A stretch of 50,584 nt of DNA, from contig JBFMDH010000017.1 in NCBI GenBank assembly GCA_040754075.1, positions 1-50,584 of the forward strand, written 5' to 3'. The stretch comes from Acidobacteriota bacterium. GTDB lineage: Bacteria; Acidobacteriota; Blastocatellia; UBA7656. Position 1 is the stretch's first letter; each line of letters begins with the position of its first letter. The notes under the pieces were generated by a model, which was given only the letters and a program-made list of their open reading frames with translations, did no database searches and was not told where the DNA came from. Below, one piece after another: positions 25,592 to 34,646 of this stretch. The translations under genes and the position numbers were made by a program.

Positions 25592-26857
25592 TTATCTGGC
25601 TACACGTTTGCCGATGCAATAAAGGTGCTGCGTGGTGCGAATGAAAATCTGCCCGTCGGAAATTGCCAGCGTACTCAGACAATAATCTTTCAAATCGTTT
25701 TCAGCGAGCACTTCAAATTTATCACCGGCTTTTAACACGACGGTGAGTCCGTCTTCATTGGTGATGTAAATTTTGCCGTCCGCCAAGATAGGCGAGGCGC
25801 TGTAGGTCGCGGGTTTAATGCGTTCAGGTCCCCAGATGACTTTTCCGGTTTTCGCATCCAGACACCAGGTGACGCCCCGGTCATCGAACGAATAAAAATA
25901 TTTTCCATCGGTCACCGGCGTCGGCACATCGGGTCCTCTATCAAATGACCAGAGCTTATGCGAAGCGGTAATATCGCCGCGCCCTCCGGCTTTAATCGCG
26001 ACTACAGGCTTGACGCGACTCGGTGAATAGACGATGCCATCTGCAACCACAGGCGACGCGACGATGCGATAAAACGGATGGTTTTCGGGATTGAGACCAT
26101 TGACGCGCCACAACTCTTTGCCGGTCGCCAGGTCGTGCCCGGTTACACAATCGCCGCCGGTGATGACGATTTCTTTGGTGTTGCCGTATTTCAGAAGCGC
26201 CGGTGTCGCATAGGAATCGGGCGATTCCTGTATGGCTTGCGTAGGACGTTCAACCCGCCACAAAGTCTTGCCGGTTTTTTTATCAATGCGAAGGATGTAT
26301 GACGGGTCATCGGTTCGCATGCCGTGAAGCACCTGCACATAAAGCGAATCTTCATGGAGAAGCGGCGATGAAGCATAACCCCAGTTCAAGCCGAAATGTC
26401 CGTAATCTTTTTGAATATCGCGCGCCCAAGTTTCCGCGCCTTTGAAATCAAAAGCTTTTAAAACGCCGGTGCCGGTCATCACCCAGACGTTTTGCCCATC
26501 GGTGACAGGACTGGGCGATGACATATTCTGTTTGCGCATTTTGACATTGCCGGTGCCTAAAAGTTTCCTCCAAAGCGTTTCGCCTTTGGCGCGATTTAAA
26601 CACCAGAGGTAGAGGCTATCGCCATCAGCGATGTTTAAAAAAATCAATTCACCCCAGATAATCGGCGTTGACCCGCTCAAGGCAGGCATCGGCACTTTCC
26701 AGGTAAGGTTTTCGGTTTCGCTCCAGGTGGTCGGCAGATTCTTTTCGCTGCTCGTGCCGTTTAAATTGGGTCCGCGCCATTGCGCCCAATTTTCGGCAAA
26801 CGAAATATTCAGACAAAACAAAAGGATGAATCCCGCAATGAAAATTCGTTGGGTCAC
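25592..26857 (-). CDS. Secreted PQQ-like beta-propeller protein (copy 3)
   Basis: 421 residues with a signal peptide ([18 protein letters not shown]) and [12 protein letters not shown] opening, followed by blades with [34 protein letters not shown] and [13 protein letters not shown] start at 26857 with a strong ribosome binding site (GGAGGTAAATC). It is closest in its opening to copy 1 (WRGPSFNG against WRGPNLNG) and lacks the Gly-rich insert. Several acid and His residues differ from copies 2 and 4. Function as for the other copies: periplasmic or surface propeller, unproven activity. Confidence 0.9.
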   Translation of the reverse strand: MTQRIFIAGFILLFCLNISFAENWAQWRGPNLNGTSSEKNLPTTWSETENLTWKVPMPALSGSTPIIWGELIFLNIADGDSLYLWCLNRAKGETLWRKLLGTGNVKMRKQNMSSPSPVTDGQNVWVMTGTGVLKAFDFKGAETWARDIQKDYGHFGLNWGYASSPLLHEDSLYVQVLHGMRTDDPSYILRIDKKTGKTLWRVERPTQAIQESPDSYATPALLKYGNTKEIVITGGDCVTGHDLATGKELWRVNGLNPENHPFYRIVASPVVADGIVYSPSRVKPVVAIKAGGRGDITASHKLWSFDRGPDVPTPVTDGKYFYSFDDRGVTWCLDAKTGKVIWGPERIKPATYSASPILADGKIYITNEDGLTVVLKAGDKFEVLAENDLKDYCLSTLAISDGQIFIRTTQHLYCIGKRVAR

Positions 26858-26899
26858 GATTTACCTCCCTGTAGTGTGTGTTTAGGAAATGTAAAACTA

Positions 26900-26926
26900 A
26901 CCGCAAAAACGCCAGGAACGCAAAGC
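26900..26926. repeat. Short period-9 degenerate tandem repeat
   Basis: Three 9-base units, ACCGCAAAA, ACGCCAGGA and ACGCAAAGC, run in tandem between two propeller genes, 43 bases upstream of the GTG of copy 3. It matches the style of the other short-period tracts but with a period of 9. Confidence 0.45.
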
Positions 26927-27008
26927 CAAATCGAAATTCGCTCATAGACCGACTATCAGAGCGCACACACCTGAACGCCCGCGCTGATGGTCAATCGGTT
27001 GACAGCTT

Positions 27009-28256
27009 TTATTCAAAACTCCAAAGCGCCAGTGAGTTCTGGTCTTTAATCAACACCTGCTTGCCGATTATTGCGGGATGCGCCCACGTCGGACTATCGG
27101 CGACGGTGTATTTCTTGAGTATCTGATACTGTTTTTCAGAAGCATTGGCAACCGTGAGTTCCGCGCCGTCGTCGAGCAGAAATAGCCATGACCCGGCAGC
27201 GACGATTGCCGCATTGTCGCCTTCGCGTCCTGCGCTTGTCCAAAGGGTTTTGCCAGTCCTCGCATCAAGGCAAAAGTATTGCCCTTTTTTCTTGTGCGAC
27301 ATGCCGTAAAGATAATCGCCTCGCAGTACAGGCGAATTCATGTACATCGCCACCTCTTTATTTTCCCAGACAGTTTCGGGCTTGAATTTCCCATCGCTTT
27401 TTGTGAGGCGAACTGCAAATGTGCCTTTGTCGATGCCGGAAAAAATCAACGTGTCTTTATAGGCGACGGGAGTGACGATGTTTTGCAAATACGCTGTGGT
27501 AAATGGTATCTGCCAGAGCAATTCGCCATTCGCCGGGTTGACGCCGATGATGTTGACTTGTGACTGCGTAACCAGTTGCCGCGTGCCGCCGAGTTCAACG
27601 ACAATCGGCGAAGCGTAAGCGGGACCATCGCCCATCCAGCGCCATTTCACCTCGCCGGTCTCGGCATCAAATGCCGTGAGCGCGCCGCTATTCAAGCCGC
27701 CGACATGCGCAATCACTAACCCCTTATCCACGATGGGCGACATAGCGACGCCGAAATCGGGTGAGGTGGTTTTAAATTCTTTGGAAAATTCCTTGCGCCA
27801 TCGGCGCGCGCCAGTCGTCGCGTCGTAGCAGGACAGCACCCCGTTGATGCCGAAAGTATAAAGCTTGCCGTTGGCGATAACCGGAGTTGATTTCGGTCCC
27901 TTGCCGTGGGTGACGGCAGCGGGATTCATCTTGTAATCCACCGCATAGCTGTCTTTCCAGATTGGTTTGCCGCTTGCCAAATCATAAGCGGCAACGGTTT
28001 CGAGTTCGCCCACTCGCGTGAACGTAAAAATGCGCTTGCCGACAACCACAGGCGATGCATGCCCGATACCGATTTCGATTTTCCATTGGCGTTGCAATTG
28101 TTCCGGCAAGCTTTTGGGTTGAACAAAACCGTTGGCAATGCCATCACGACCCGCGCCGCGCCATTGCGCCCAATCTTGCGCAAGAGTTGATTGAGTGATG
28201 AAGAAAGTAGTTAAAGCAACGAAAAAAACTGGGCGAAAAAGGTTTCTTTTAAGCAT
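27009..28256 (-). CDS. Secreted PQQ-like beta-propeller protein (copy 4)
   Basis: About 415 residues starting MLKRNLFRPVFF, with signal peptide ending near TLAQ, then DWAQWRGAGRDGIANGF. Blades follow with GKPIWKDSYA, GARRWRKEFSKEF, GEVKWRWMGDG and GELLWQIPF. Fourth copy of the family within 13 kb. It differs more than the others in the middle blades (YLQNIVTPVAYKDTLIF). ATG at 28256 chosen over an upstream TTG. It is followed on the same strand by copy 3 with a 150-base gap. Confidence 0.9.
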   Translation of the reverse strand: MLKRNLFRPVFFVALTTFFITQSTLAQDWAQWRGAGRDGIANGFVQPKSLPEQLQRQWKIEIGIGHASPVVVGKRIFTFTRVGELETVAAYDLASGKPIWKDSYAVDYKMNPAAVTHGKGPKSTPVIANGKLYTFGINGVLSCYDATTGARRWRKEFSKEFKTTSPDFGVAMSPIVDKGLVIAHVGGLNSGALTAFDAETGEVKWRWMGDGPAYASPIVVELGGTRQLVTQSQVNIIGVNPANGELLWQIPFTTAYLQNIVTPVAYKDTLIFSGIDKGTFAVRLTKSDGKFKPETVWENKEVAMYMNSPVLRGDYLYGMSHKKKGQYFCLDARTGKTLWTSAGREGDNAAIVAAGSWLFLLDDGAELTVANASEKQYQILKKYTVADSPTWAHPAIIGKQVLIKDQNSLALWSFE

Positions 28257-28389
28257 GAAAATTTGAACTCCCAATAATTACTGGCTGGTGATTATCATTA
28301 AAAATCATTCATATGAAAATTTATTCCCGTTTTTATTCGGCGCGCAAAGAGGCAAGCAACGGCAACCTGAAGGAGAATACTGAATCCTC

Positions 28390-28821
28390 TCACTTCTTAG
28401 AGGGCGGGTGTTCGCCAAGGGCTTTCAAGGCGCGACGCAAGTTGACGACTTCCGGGCGATTCAGATGCAAAGCATCAACCGTCGCTCTGCCGGTAGCCGT
28501 TCGTCCGATGATGAACAGCGAATCATCACTCCATTGAAAATGTCTCGACCATTGCTGCCGACGCGGATGAAACAGCGAAACCGAGCGTCGGGTTTGCGCA
28601 TCGGGTGCCTCAGTTTTCGCATATTTATGTCCATTACAAGCCGCACAGGCAAACGCCAGATTTTCTATTGAATCATCTTCGCTGAACACACGCGGCAAAA
28701 TATGTTCGCAAACAAAAGGCGCGCAAGCATAGTCAGCCGGATGGCGGCAATATTCGCAACGATTGCCAGCCCGTTGGCGAACCATCCGTCGCACGGCGCG
28801 CGAGATGGCTTTAGCTGTCAT
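28390..28821 (-). CDS. HNH endonuclease
   Basis: 143 residues. A basic N-terminal helix (RAVRRMVRQRAGNRC) leads to the HNH core: C22-x2-C25, H40 in CEHILPR, then C59-x2-C62 with N63 and H65 in CAACNGHK. The two CxxC pairs bind structural zinc and H40, N63 and H65 form the catalytic centre. The gene overlaps the end of its upstream partner by 11 bases, so translation is probably coupled. Stand-alone HNH genes with a small partner like this are common in cyanobacteria and may be mobile or defence related. The exact role is unknown. Confidence 0.92.
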   Translation of the reverse strand: MTAKAISRAVRRMVRQRAGNRCEYCRHPADYACAPFVCEHILPRVFSEDDSIENLAFACAACNGHKYAKTEAPDAQTRRSVSLFHPRRQQWSRHFQWSDDSLFIIGRTATGRATVDALHLNRPEVVNLRRALKALGEHPPSKK

Positions 28822-29197
28822 AGGAATTTTTCCAACCGATTTTTCGCTTCACCGCGCTGACCGGTTGTTTGTGCCGTTGAACCAATTCCGCTAAGGCGGC
28901 GACGCGCTTTGCCGCTATTTCTTCCGCCTGACGGGCGAGGCGTTGATATTCGGTTAATTCTTTTTCGGTGAGCTTGCCGCGCTCACTTTTATCGGTGAGC
29001 CGTTGCAACCGACGTTTATCGGCAGGCGAAAGTGAAAGCCGGGTCGCTTTTATTAATTCAGCTTCGGATTTCTTCGCCTCTTTATTTTGCCAATCGGCAA
29101 AGCGGTTTTTGAACTCACGCAATTCGGAAGGAGATAATCGCTTAATGACCGCCAGTAAGTTTTCTACAGTCATCGGCGAGGCTGGTGTTGTAGACAT
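28811..29197 (-). CDS. Small helical partner protein of the HNH nuclease
   Basis: 128 residues, not assigned to a named family. The sequence is strongly charged and helical: LLAVIKRLSPSELREFKNRFADWQNKEAKKSE, then a basic TRLSLSPADKRRLQRLTDKSERGKLTEKELTEYQRLARQAEEIAAKRVAALAELVQRHK. The second part looks like helix pairs of a coiled coil that might bind DNA or the nuclease. ATG at 29197 has AAGG nine bases upstream; a second ATG six codons earlier is possible. It overlaps the HNH gene by 11 bases, which argues for function as a pair. Confidence 0.7.
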   Translation of the reverse strand: MSTTPASPMTVENLLAVIKRLSPSELREFKNRFADWQNKEAKKSEAELIKATRLSLSPADKRRLQRLTDKSERGKLTEKELTEYQRLARQAEEIAAKRVAALAELVQRHKQPVSAVKRKIGWKNSYDS

Positions 29198-29255
29198 AGA
29201 CGATTTCCTTTCCACCTTTCCATTTTATGCAATGAGGTCACACCGGCAAAATGAT

Positions 29256-32200
29256 TTATTCGGCGCGCAAAGAAGCAAGCAAGGGCAACCTGAGCGCCGC
29301 CCGCGTAGCAAAAACCGATGCCAGCAAACCAGTCGCTAAAACCGCAAGCAACAACAGCGCCAGCGACACGGTCGGCAAATGTCCGCCACGCGCCAGAAAC
29401 GCCGGGGCGATGGCAAGTAGCGCACACGCGGTTCCGGTCACCAGTCCGCAAATTAACAGCAGCGCGTTTTCGGCAATCACCATCAGTGAAAAATGCCTGG
29501 CGTTGTAACCGATGGCTTTTAGTAGTGCCAGCTCTTTGCGCCGCTCTAAAACATTTCTCAAGAGCACGGTCGCAAGCCCCAGCGTGCCAAGCAACAGTCC
29601 CAATGCGCCGAGGGTTTGAAACGTAGAGATATAGGTGTTTTCGACGCGATGAAAACTCGCCAGACGTTCTGCCGTAGACATCACATCAAACCCATAATCG
29701 GATAATTTTTCTTCAAGCGCCGCAGTGACTGCGGTTTGATTCTGCGACTCGACATCAAGCAGGAAAAATCCATATCCGCCTTCGTTAATAAAGGCGTTTA
29801 AAAAATTTTTCTCGCTCATCAGAAATTCGCTTTGAAAGAGGCTGTCAGAGAGCGCCGCAACAATTTTTAATCTGAGCGCCGCTTTGCCGGTTTGTTCGAG
29901 CAAAAATTCATCGCCCAACTTCAAATGCAGAACATAGGTGAGCGAATTGGCATCAACAATAACCGGAATCACCGATTGCGGACTTTCCAATTGCGGATTG
30001 CGGATTGTGGATTGCGGATTGACGCTGCTGGTTGATGATTGCGATTGGTTTTTTGAATTTGATTCTGAAAAATCTTTGTTGAGCAATAACCAGGGATTCG
30101 CTTTTTCTTCTGCGGTTTGTGCCAGTGAATCCTGAAAGGTGAAGCGATTGCTTTGAATGAAATCGTCGGTTGCGCCGAGAATGCGCGGGTTGTGCGGTTG
30201 ATAGAGGTTTAAACAACTGGTATCTTCGCCGCGCCTCAGTCGAAAGCGCGTAAACGCGACCATATCGGGCGAAAACCGGCTGTCGGCGGTGATGTTCAAT
30301 TCTTCGCGTCCATCAACGGTTGCCGGGTCATAATGCAAATTCAAAAGCGTTTCGGCAAGCAAGGGAAATCCTCCGGTTCCCGATTTTTTATCAAACGCAT
30401 TGGCGCTTACGTCGCGTCTGAACGCATCAACCGCGACGATAATGAACGCCGCCGAAGCAATGAGCGCGATACACAGGACGCTGCGTCCGGCACGATACGT
30501 CGCATTGCGAAATCCCATCGCCGATACGGCGCGAAAACCTTTGCCCTTGAGTAGCGATTTGTTTTCGCTGCGCAACCACACCGATTGCCAACCAAGCAAG
30601 GCAACCAAAAGCGAAATCCCCGCCCCGAAAAATCCCGCAACCTGCCCGATACGATTGGTTGCTGCCATCGCCAGCAGCGCAAAGCCCAGTATGGCAAAAA
30701 TGATTGCCGCAACTCGGGCAGAAAACAGTCGCCCGATGGCAAAGCCCTGACGTTTGTTTTTTTCACCAACGACCGGCGACTGATCGCCGACCACCACGCC
30801 GGATAGCAAAGCGCGCGGCGCGGCACGTTTAAGCGCGCGCAACGTCCACCAGATACACAGAAGCGCCGCAATCACGCCGCCGAGGCTTCCGAAAATCAGC
30901 GATATTGGACTAATGTGCAATCGCAAAAGCGTGGTGCCGACCGCGCCGACCCAAAACGTTTTCAGCCCAACCATCAACAACCAGGCAAAGATGATTGCTG
31001 CAACAATGCCGATGAGACTGCCAAGCGCCGCGAGCATCACGCCTTCGATTAAAAACAGGTTGCGAACTTTGCTATTGGAAAAACCGATGGCGCGCAGCAA
31101 GCCGATTTCTCTGACGCGCTGTTCAATACCGAGTTTGAAAAACAGGCTTGCAAGCATCAATGCTGAAACCACCAGAAAGAAACTGAAATAGATAAAGTAT
31201 TCGCCGAAATCGGTCGCGCCCTGCGATGCTTTTAACCCTTGCGCTTTCACATCGAATACCACCAAACCCGCTGCCACAGGGTCTAGCGCATCGCGCAATC
31301 GGGTTTTGAAGTTTGCAAGCGAACTTTGCAAATCGCTTTTATCTTCGGGGTAAATTCTCATTGAAGTCGCCCGACCATAACGGGTTTGCCAGAGCCTTTG
31401 CCCGACCGGCAATTCGATAAAAGCTTTCGGCGTGGTGCGATATTGTTTCCAGTAGGCATCGTCTTTCGGACGCACACGTTTGAGGTCTACGGGAAACGGC
31501 GGGTCCCAATCCGAAAGACTTGCGGTATCACTGATACCCGGATAATCGGGAACCAGATTGCGGTCGGCTGCCGCGCCTGCAATTGAAGTCACACCTGCCA
31601 GTCGAAAATTGGCGCGCGCGGTTTCCAATTTCCCGTCTTCTTGCCAAACATAATATTCAAGGGTGATTACATCTCCGACCCGGGCATGCAAATCACTTGC
31701 TGCCCAGTCATTCAGAATAATCGGCGGGCTTTGCGCAGTCACTGTGCCTTGCGCGGCACGAGGATTCGCATATCCTGATTCCGCATTGCCTGTCGCGTTT
31801 TGCGGCGCAGTTTGAGTTGAATGGCTTGCATCATTTTTCGCGGATGTATTGCGTGAAACCGGGTTGGATTTGGTCAATGTCGCAAGCCGCGTTTCATCAA
31901 ACGCTGTGACCAGTGAATAAGGAATTGCATGGCTTTCGGTGCTGATAGTATTTGCCAGATAACTCAACACCGGCTCGGCTTTCGCGCCGGAACTTGCGGC
32001 AACGGTCTTTACTTCATCGGCAATCGTGTCGTTAATGATGGCGCTGTCGCTTTCAAGTTGAATACAACTTTGGTCTTCGAGCACGCGCAATTTCAATCCT
32101 AAATCTTCGAGCGCGAATTGCTCTTTTAAAATTTTCGCAAGCGTTGCAACCTTTCCCGACTCCCGACTCCCGACTCCTGATTCCTGACTTCCTTGAATCA

Positions 32201-32882
32201 GTAAGGCATTGGCTTTGCCCTGCATCTCCAAATCTTTTTGCAGGCGACGCAGGGAAACAAAAATTGCGCGCACCTGACCTTGTTGCGGGCGCAGTGAAAA
32301 ACTGCCAAGCATGGATTCGCTCAATGCTTCGCGCATTGAGAGGCGAATGGTGCGACCTAAATCATCTTTCTTGCCGTGCAAAGACCCCGCCGGAATTGCC
32401 GAAGGTTTTTCAATGCGCAGCAGTATCGAATCATTGGCGTTGCTTCCAAGTTCAGCGGCAAGCGCCTCGCTCATAAGCAATTCGCGGTCTTCGATTGGGT
32501 GAGCGGTTTTGCCGTGAAATTGCCAGAAGCGTTCATCAATGCCATAGACCTGCACCTGCGAGGCGCTCTGTTTGCTTTTTTCGTGCGTTACATATCCGTT
32601 CAAAGTAATGACCGGACAGGCGGCTTTGAAATTGGCGCTGAATTGATTATTCGCCTGTAAATCGGCGGCAAGCGGTTCGCGAAAAAAGCTTGTCGAAGAA
32701 ATGATGTAATCGGTATTGCCAAGCCTTGATAAAAATAATTCGCGAAGGCTGGCGCGCACCGAATCGCCGACGAGCAAGGCTCCGGCAAGCACCGCCACGG
32801 CAGTCGCTACACCTGAGATGACCGCGAGATTGGTGCGCCAAAAATGCAGGAGGTTTTGTTTAATCAGCCTGGAGGTTTTCAT
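29256..32882 (-). CDS. MacB/FtsX-type ABC transporter permease with in-frame repeat tracts
   Basis: About 1208 residues. Membrane spans lie near the N-terminus (HFWRTNLAVISGVATAVAVLAGALLVGDS), around 560-700 (a cluster of four, FFLVVSALMLASLFF onward), near 740-800 and at the C-terminus (LGALGLLLGTLGLATVLL onward). The FtsX pattern EQRVREIGLLRAIGFSNSKVRNLF appears once, with a matching ERRKELALLKAIGYNARHFSL later, so two FtsX units are joined as in long LolC/MacB-like permeases. Such permeases drive lipoprotein or peptide transport by mechanotransmission. The ATPase gene is 1.8 kb upstream in the same operon. Two in-frame heptamer tracts lie at residues about 232-243 and 954-965 in extracytoplasmic loops. 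ATG at 32882 preferred; M positions at 32894 and 32909 also exist. Confidence 0.88.
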   Translation of the reverse strand: MKTSRLIKQNLLHFWRTNLAVISGVATAVAVLAGALLVGDSVRASLRELFLSRLGNTDYIISSTSFFREPLAADLQANNQFSANFKAACPVITLNGYVTHEKSKQSASQVQVYGIDERFWQFHGKTAHPIEDRELLMSEALAAELGSNANDSILLRIEKPSAIPAGSLHGKKDDLGRTIRLSMREALSESMLGSFSLRPQQGQVRAIFVSLRRLQKDLEMQGKANALLIQGSQESGVGSRESGKVATLAKILKEQFALEDLGLKLRVLEDQSCIQLESDSAIINDTIADEVKTVAASSGAKAEPVLSYLANTISTESHAIPYSLVTAFDETRLATLTKSNPVSRNTSAKNDASHSTQTAPQNATGNAESGYANPRAAQGTVTAQSPPIILNDWAASDLHARVGDVITLEYYVWQEDGKLETARANFRLAGVTSIAGAAADRNLVPDYPGISDTASLSDWDPPFPVDLKRVRPKDDAYWKQYRTTPKAFIELPVGQRLWQTRYGRATSMRIYPEDKSDLQSSLANFKTRLRDALDPVAAGLVVFDVKAQGLKASQGATDFGEYFIYFSFFLVVSALMLASLFFKLGIEQRVREIGLLRAIGFSNSKVRNLFLIEGVMLAALGSLIGIVAAIIFAWLLMVGLKTFWVGAVGTTLLRLHISPISLIFGSLGGVIAALLCIWWTLRALKRAAPRALLSGVVVGDQSPVVGEKNKRQGFAIGRLFSARVAAIIFAILGFALLAMAATNRIGQVAGFFGAGISLLVALLGWQSVWLRSENKSLLKGKGFRAVSAMGFRNATYRAGRSVLCIALIASAAFIIVAVDAFRRDVSANAFDKKSGTGGFPLLAETLLNLHYDPATVDGREELNITADSRFSPDMVAFTRFRLRRGEDTSCLNLYQPHNPRILGATDDFIQSNRFTFQDSLAQTAEEKANPWLLLNKDFSESNSKNQSQSSTSSVNPQSTIRNPQLESPQSVIPVIVDANSLTYVLHLKLGDEFLLEQTGKAALRLKIVAALSDSLFQSEFLMSEKNFLNAFINEGGYGFFLLDVESQNQTAVTAALEEKLSDYGFDVMSTAERLASFHRVENTYISTFQTLGALGLLLGTLGLATVLLRNVLERRKELALLKAIGYNARHFSLMVIAENALLLICGLVTGTACALLAIAPAFLARGGHLPTVSLALLLLAVLATGLLASVFATRAALRLPLLASLRAE
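29990..30024. repeat. Period-7 ATTGCGG tract inside the permease gene
   Basis: ATTGCGG, ATTGCGG, ATTGTGG, ATTGCGG and a partial unit run in tandem. On the minus strand they encode part of a Ser/Asn/Gln-rich stretch around SVNPQSTIRNPQ (residues about 954-965). The frame stays open because 35 bases of added sequence still read through without a stop. Confidence 0.85.
32155..32189. repeat. Period-7 CCCGACT tract inside the permease gene
   Basis: Five heptamers: CCCGACT three times, then CCTGATT and CCTGACT. On the minus strand they encode QESGVGSRESG (residues about 232-243). This low-complexity patch sits in the first large extracytoplasmic region of the permease. Confidence 0.88.
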
Positions 32883-32911
32883 AATGAACTGCATTGACTG
32901 GTGTCGCAAAT

Positions 32912-34609
32912 TTATTGCGCTTGTTTGACGAAGCGCATATTGCGTATGCGTCCCGAACCGATAATCAATCCGTTAATGCGTTTTTGCGCGTCGCGTGTAA
33001 AGCGAAGGGTTCCCAGTTGAATGTTGATGAACGCATCTTTGAATGCTGTCATAAACGACGCAGCCGGATATTTTTTGCGTTTCAAAAACAGCTTGCCATC
33101 CTGGATTTCGATTCTGTAAGTCGCGTCCAACTCATCGCTATAAAACGCCCCGGCATACTCTTTCAACTCGTCGGCAGTCGGATTCATCGCCTCCATTTGT
33201 GTAAATAGAATCGGCTTTCTGCCTTCGATATTGACAATCATTTGGAGTCTGCCATCCGCACCCGGTTCAAATCGCACCTCGGCGGGTTGCACTTTCATCT
33301 GAAAACGGTTTTCGGAAAGCGCAATGAGTTCGCTGCTTGTGCCGCCCGCGAAATAGAGCTTGCCATTCGAGAGCGTCACTTTGGCGAAATCTTCGGCAGA
33401 CGGGTTCCAGTACGCGCCTATTTTCAGTTTCAACTGCTCTTCGGTAAGCGTCACCCCCTTAATTTCCGCAACGGGTTTCGCCGCCTCCGGTTTCAGAAGG
33501 TCAGCAAGATAAACATCGGCGACCTGTCGCGCCAGCATACCGGGATTGGTGCTGGCGAGATTGCAAAGACAGGCGACAGAAAATTTCTGTTCGGGAAACC
33601 GCATCAGGTGCGAGCGATAACCGGCATCGGCTCCCGAATGCTCGACGATTTTCAAACCTTTATAATTGCCAACTGCCAGTCCATGTGTGTAAGGGAATTT
33701 ATCGCCGTTATTGAGCGTCGTGGTGGTTTGCATTTGCGTAATCACGTCGTTTCCACCGACTTGATAGTCGTAAAAATTTTGATCCCATTTGACGAGGTCT
33801 TCGATGGTGGTAAGCAAACTGCTCGCGCCCACAGTATCGTAATTCGGCACATTGAATTTGAATGTATTATTGGCGGCAGGCACATAACCGTATGCCTGAT
33901 TTTTAACAATCACTGCATGGTCATCACGAAAGAAAGTGTTGTTCATGCCAAGCGATTTGAAAATATTTTCAGCGGCGAATTCGCGCAGGGATTTGCCGCT
34001 CACGCGCTTAACGATAATCGCCAGCAAGGTGTACCCGGTATTGCAATAAAGAAACTGGTCGCCGGGTTTGAAGTTCAAATCTTTCTGTCGCGATACGAGT
34101 TCGAGAATGTCTTCGTCGCGCACTACGTCTTCGGAAAGTCGCCAGCCCGCCATCACCAACAAACTCCACTGGTCGCGCAGTCCGCTGGTGTGATGCAGTA
34201 AATGGCGAATGGTGATTTTGTGCCCAAAATCCGGCAATTCCGTAATATATTTTTTCACTTCATCATCAAGCGACAGTTTGCCTTGTTTGGCGAGCAGGTG
34301 AATCGCCATCGCAGTAAATTGTTTGGAAACCGAGGCGACGTGAAAAACTGAGGCAGAGGTGATTGGAATGTCATGGTCGAGGTCTGCCATTCCATAACCG
34401 CGTTTGTAAATCAACTGCCCGTCTTTGATGACGCCAAGCGCGCAACCGGGCGAGGTCGGCTTATCCCAATTCGCGAAAATTTTATCAACCTTAGCGGCGA
34501 GCGTTTCAGCCTGATGGTTTTGCGCGAACGTTGAAAATGGCAATAGAACGATGCCCGATAGCATGACAACAAGTTCTAATAAAGGGAATCGGTGATGGGA
34601 TAATTTCAT
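32912..34609 (-). CDS. Exported serine beta-lactamase-like hydrolase (class C fold)
   Basis: 565 residues with a signal peptide (LVVMLSGIVLLPFSTFA). The SxxK motif is in VASVSKQFTAMA (near 94-97), the YxN in YCNTGYTLLAI and the third element in EHSGADAGYRSHLM. This is the serine hydrolase fold shared by class C beta-lactamases, esterases and D-aminopeptidases. The C-terminal 200 residues look like two small beta domains of the DUF3471 kind, which are common in such proteins. Substrate unknown. It lies between the ABC ATPase (37 bases upstream) and the permease (29 bases downstream) on one strand. The ATG has AAGGAG eight bases upstream. The position suggests that its product works with the transporter. 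Confidence 0.92.
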   Translation of the reverse strand: MKLSHHRFPLLELVVMLSGIVLLPFSTFAQNHQAETLAAKVDKIFANWDKPTSPGCALGVIKDGQLIYKRGYGMADLDHDIPITSASVFHVASVSKQFTAMAIHLLAKQGKLSLDDEVKKYITELPDFGHKITIRHLLHHTSGLRDQWSLLVMAGWRLSEDVVRDEDILELVSRQKDLNFKPGDQFLYCNTGYTLLAIIVKRVSGKSLREFAAENIFKSLGMNNTFFRDDHAVIVKNQAYGYVPAANNTFKFNVPNYDTVGASSLLTTIEDLVKWDQNFYDYQVGGNDVITQMQTTTTLNNGDKFPYTHGLAVGNYKGLKIVEHSGADAGYRSHLMRFPEQKFSVACLCNLASTNPGMLARQVADVYLADLLKPEAAKPVAEIKGVTLTEEQLKLKIGAYWNPSAEDFAKVTLSNGKLYFAGGTSSELIALSENRFQMKVQPAEVRFEPGADGRLQMIVNIEGRKPILFTQMEAMNPTADELKEYAGAFYSDELDATYRIEIQDGKLFLKRKKYPAASFMTAFKDAFINIQLGTLRFTRDAQKRINGLIIGSGRIRNMRFVKQAQ

Positions 34610-34646
34610 CGTGCAGTCTCCTTGAAATTAAAGAAGCAATCGCTGA

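Noticed and set aside
33242-34201. A 319-codon open frame on the plus strand.
   Set aside because: It is antisense to the serine hydrolase gene, whose catalytic motifs are all in the minus frame.
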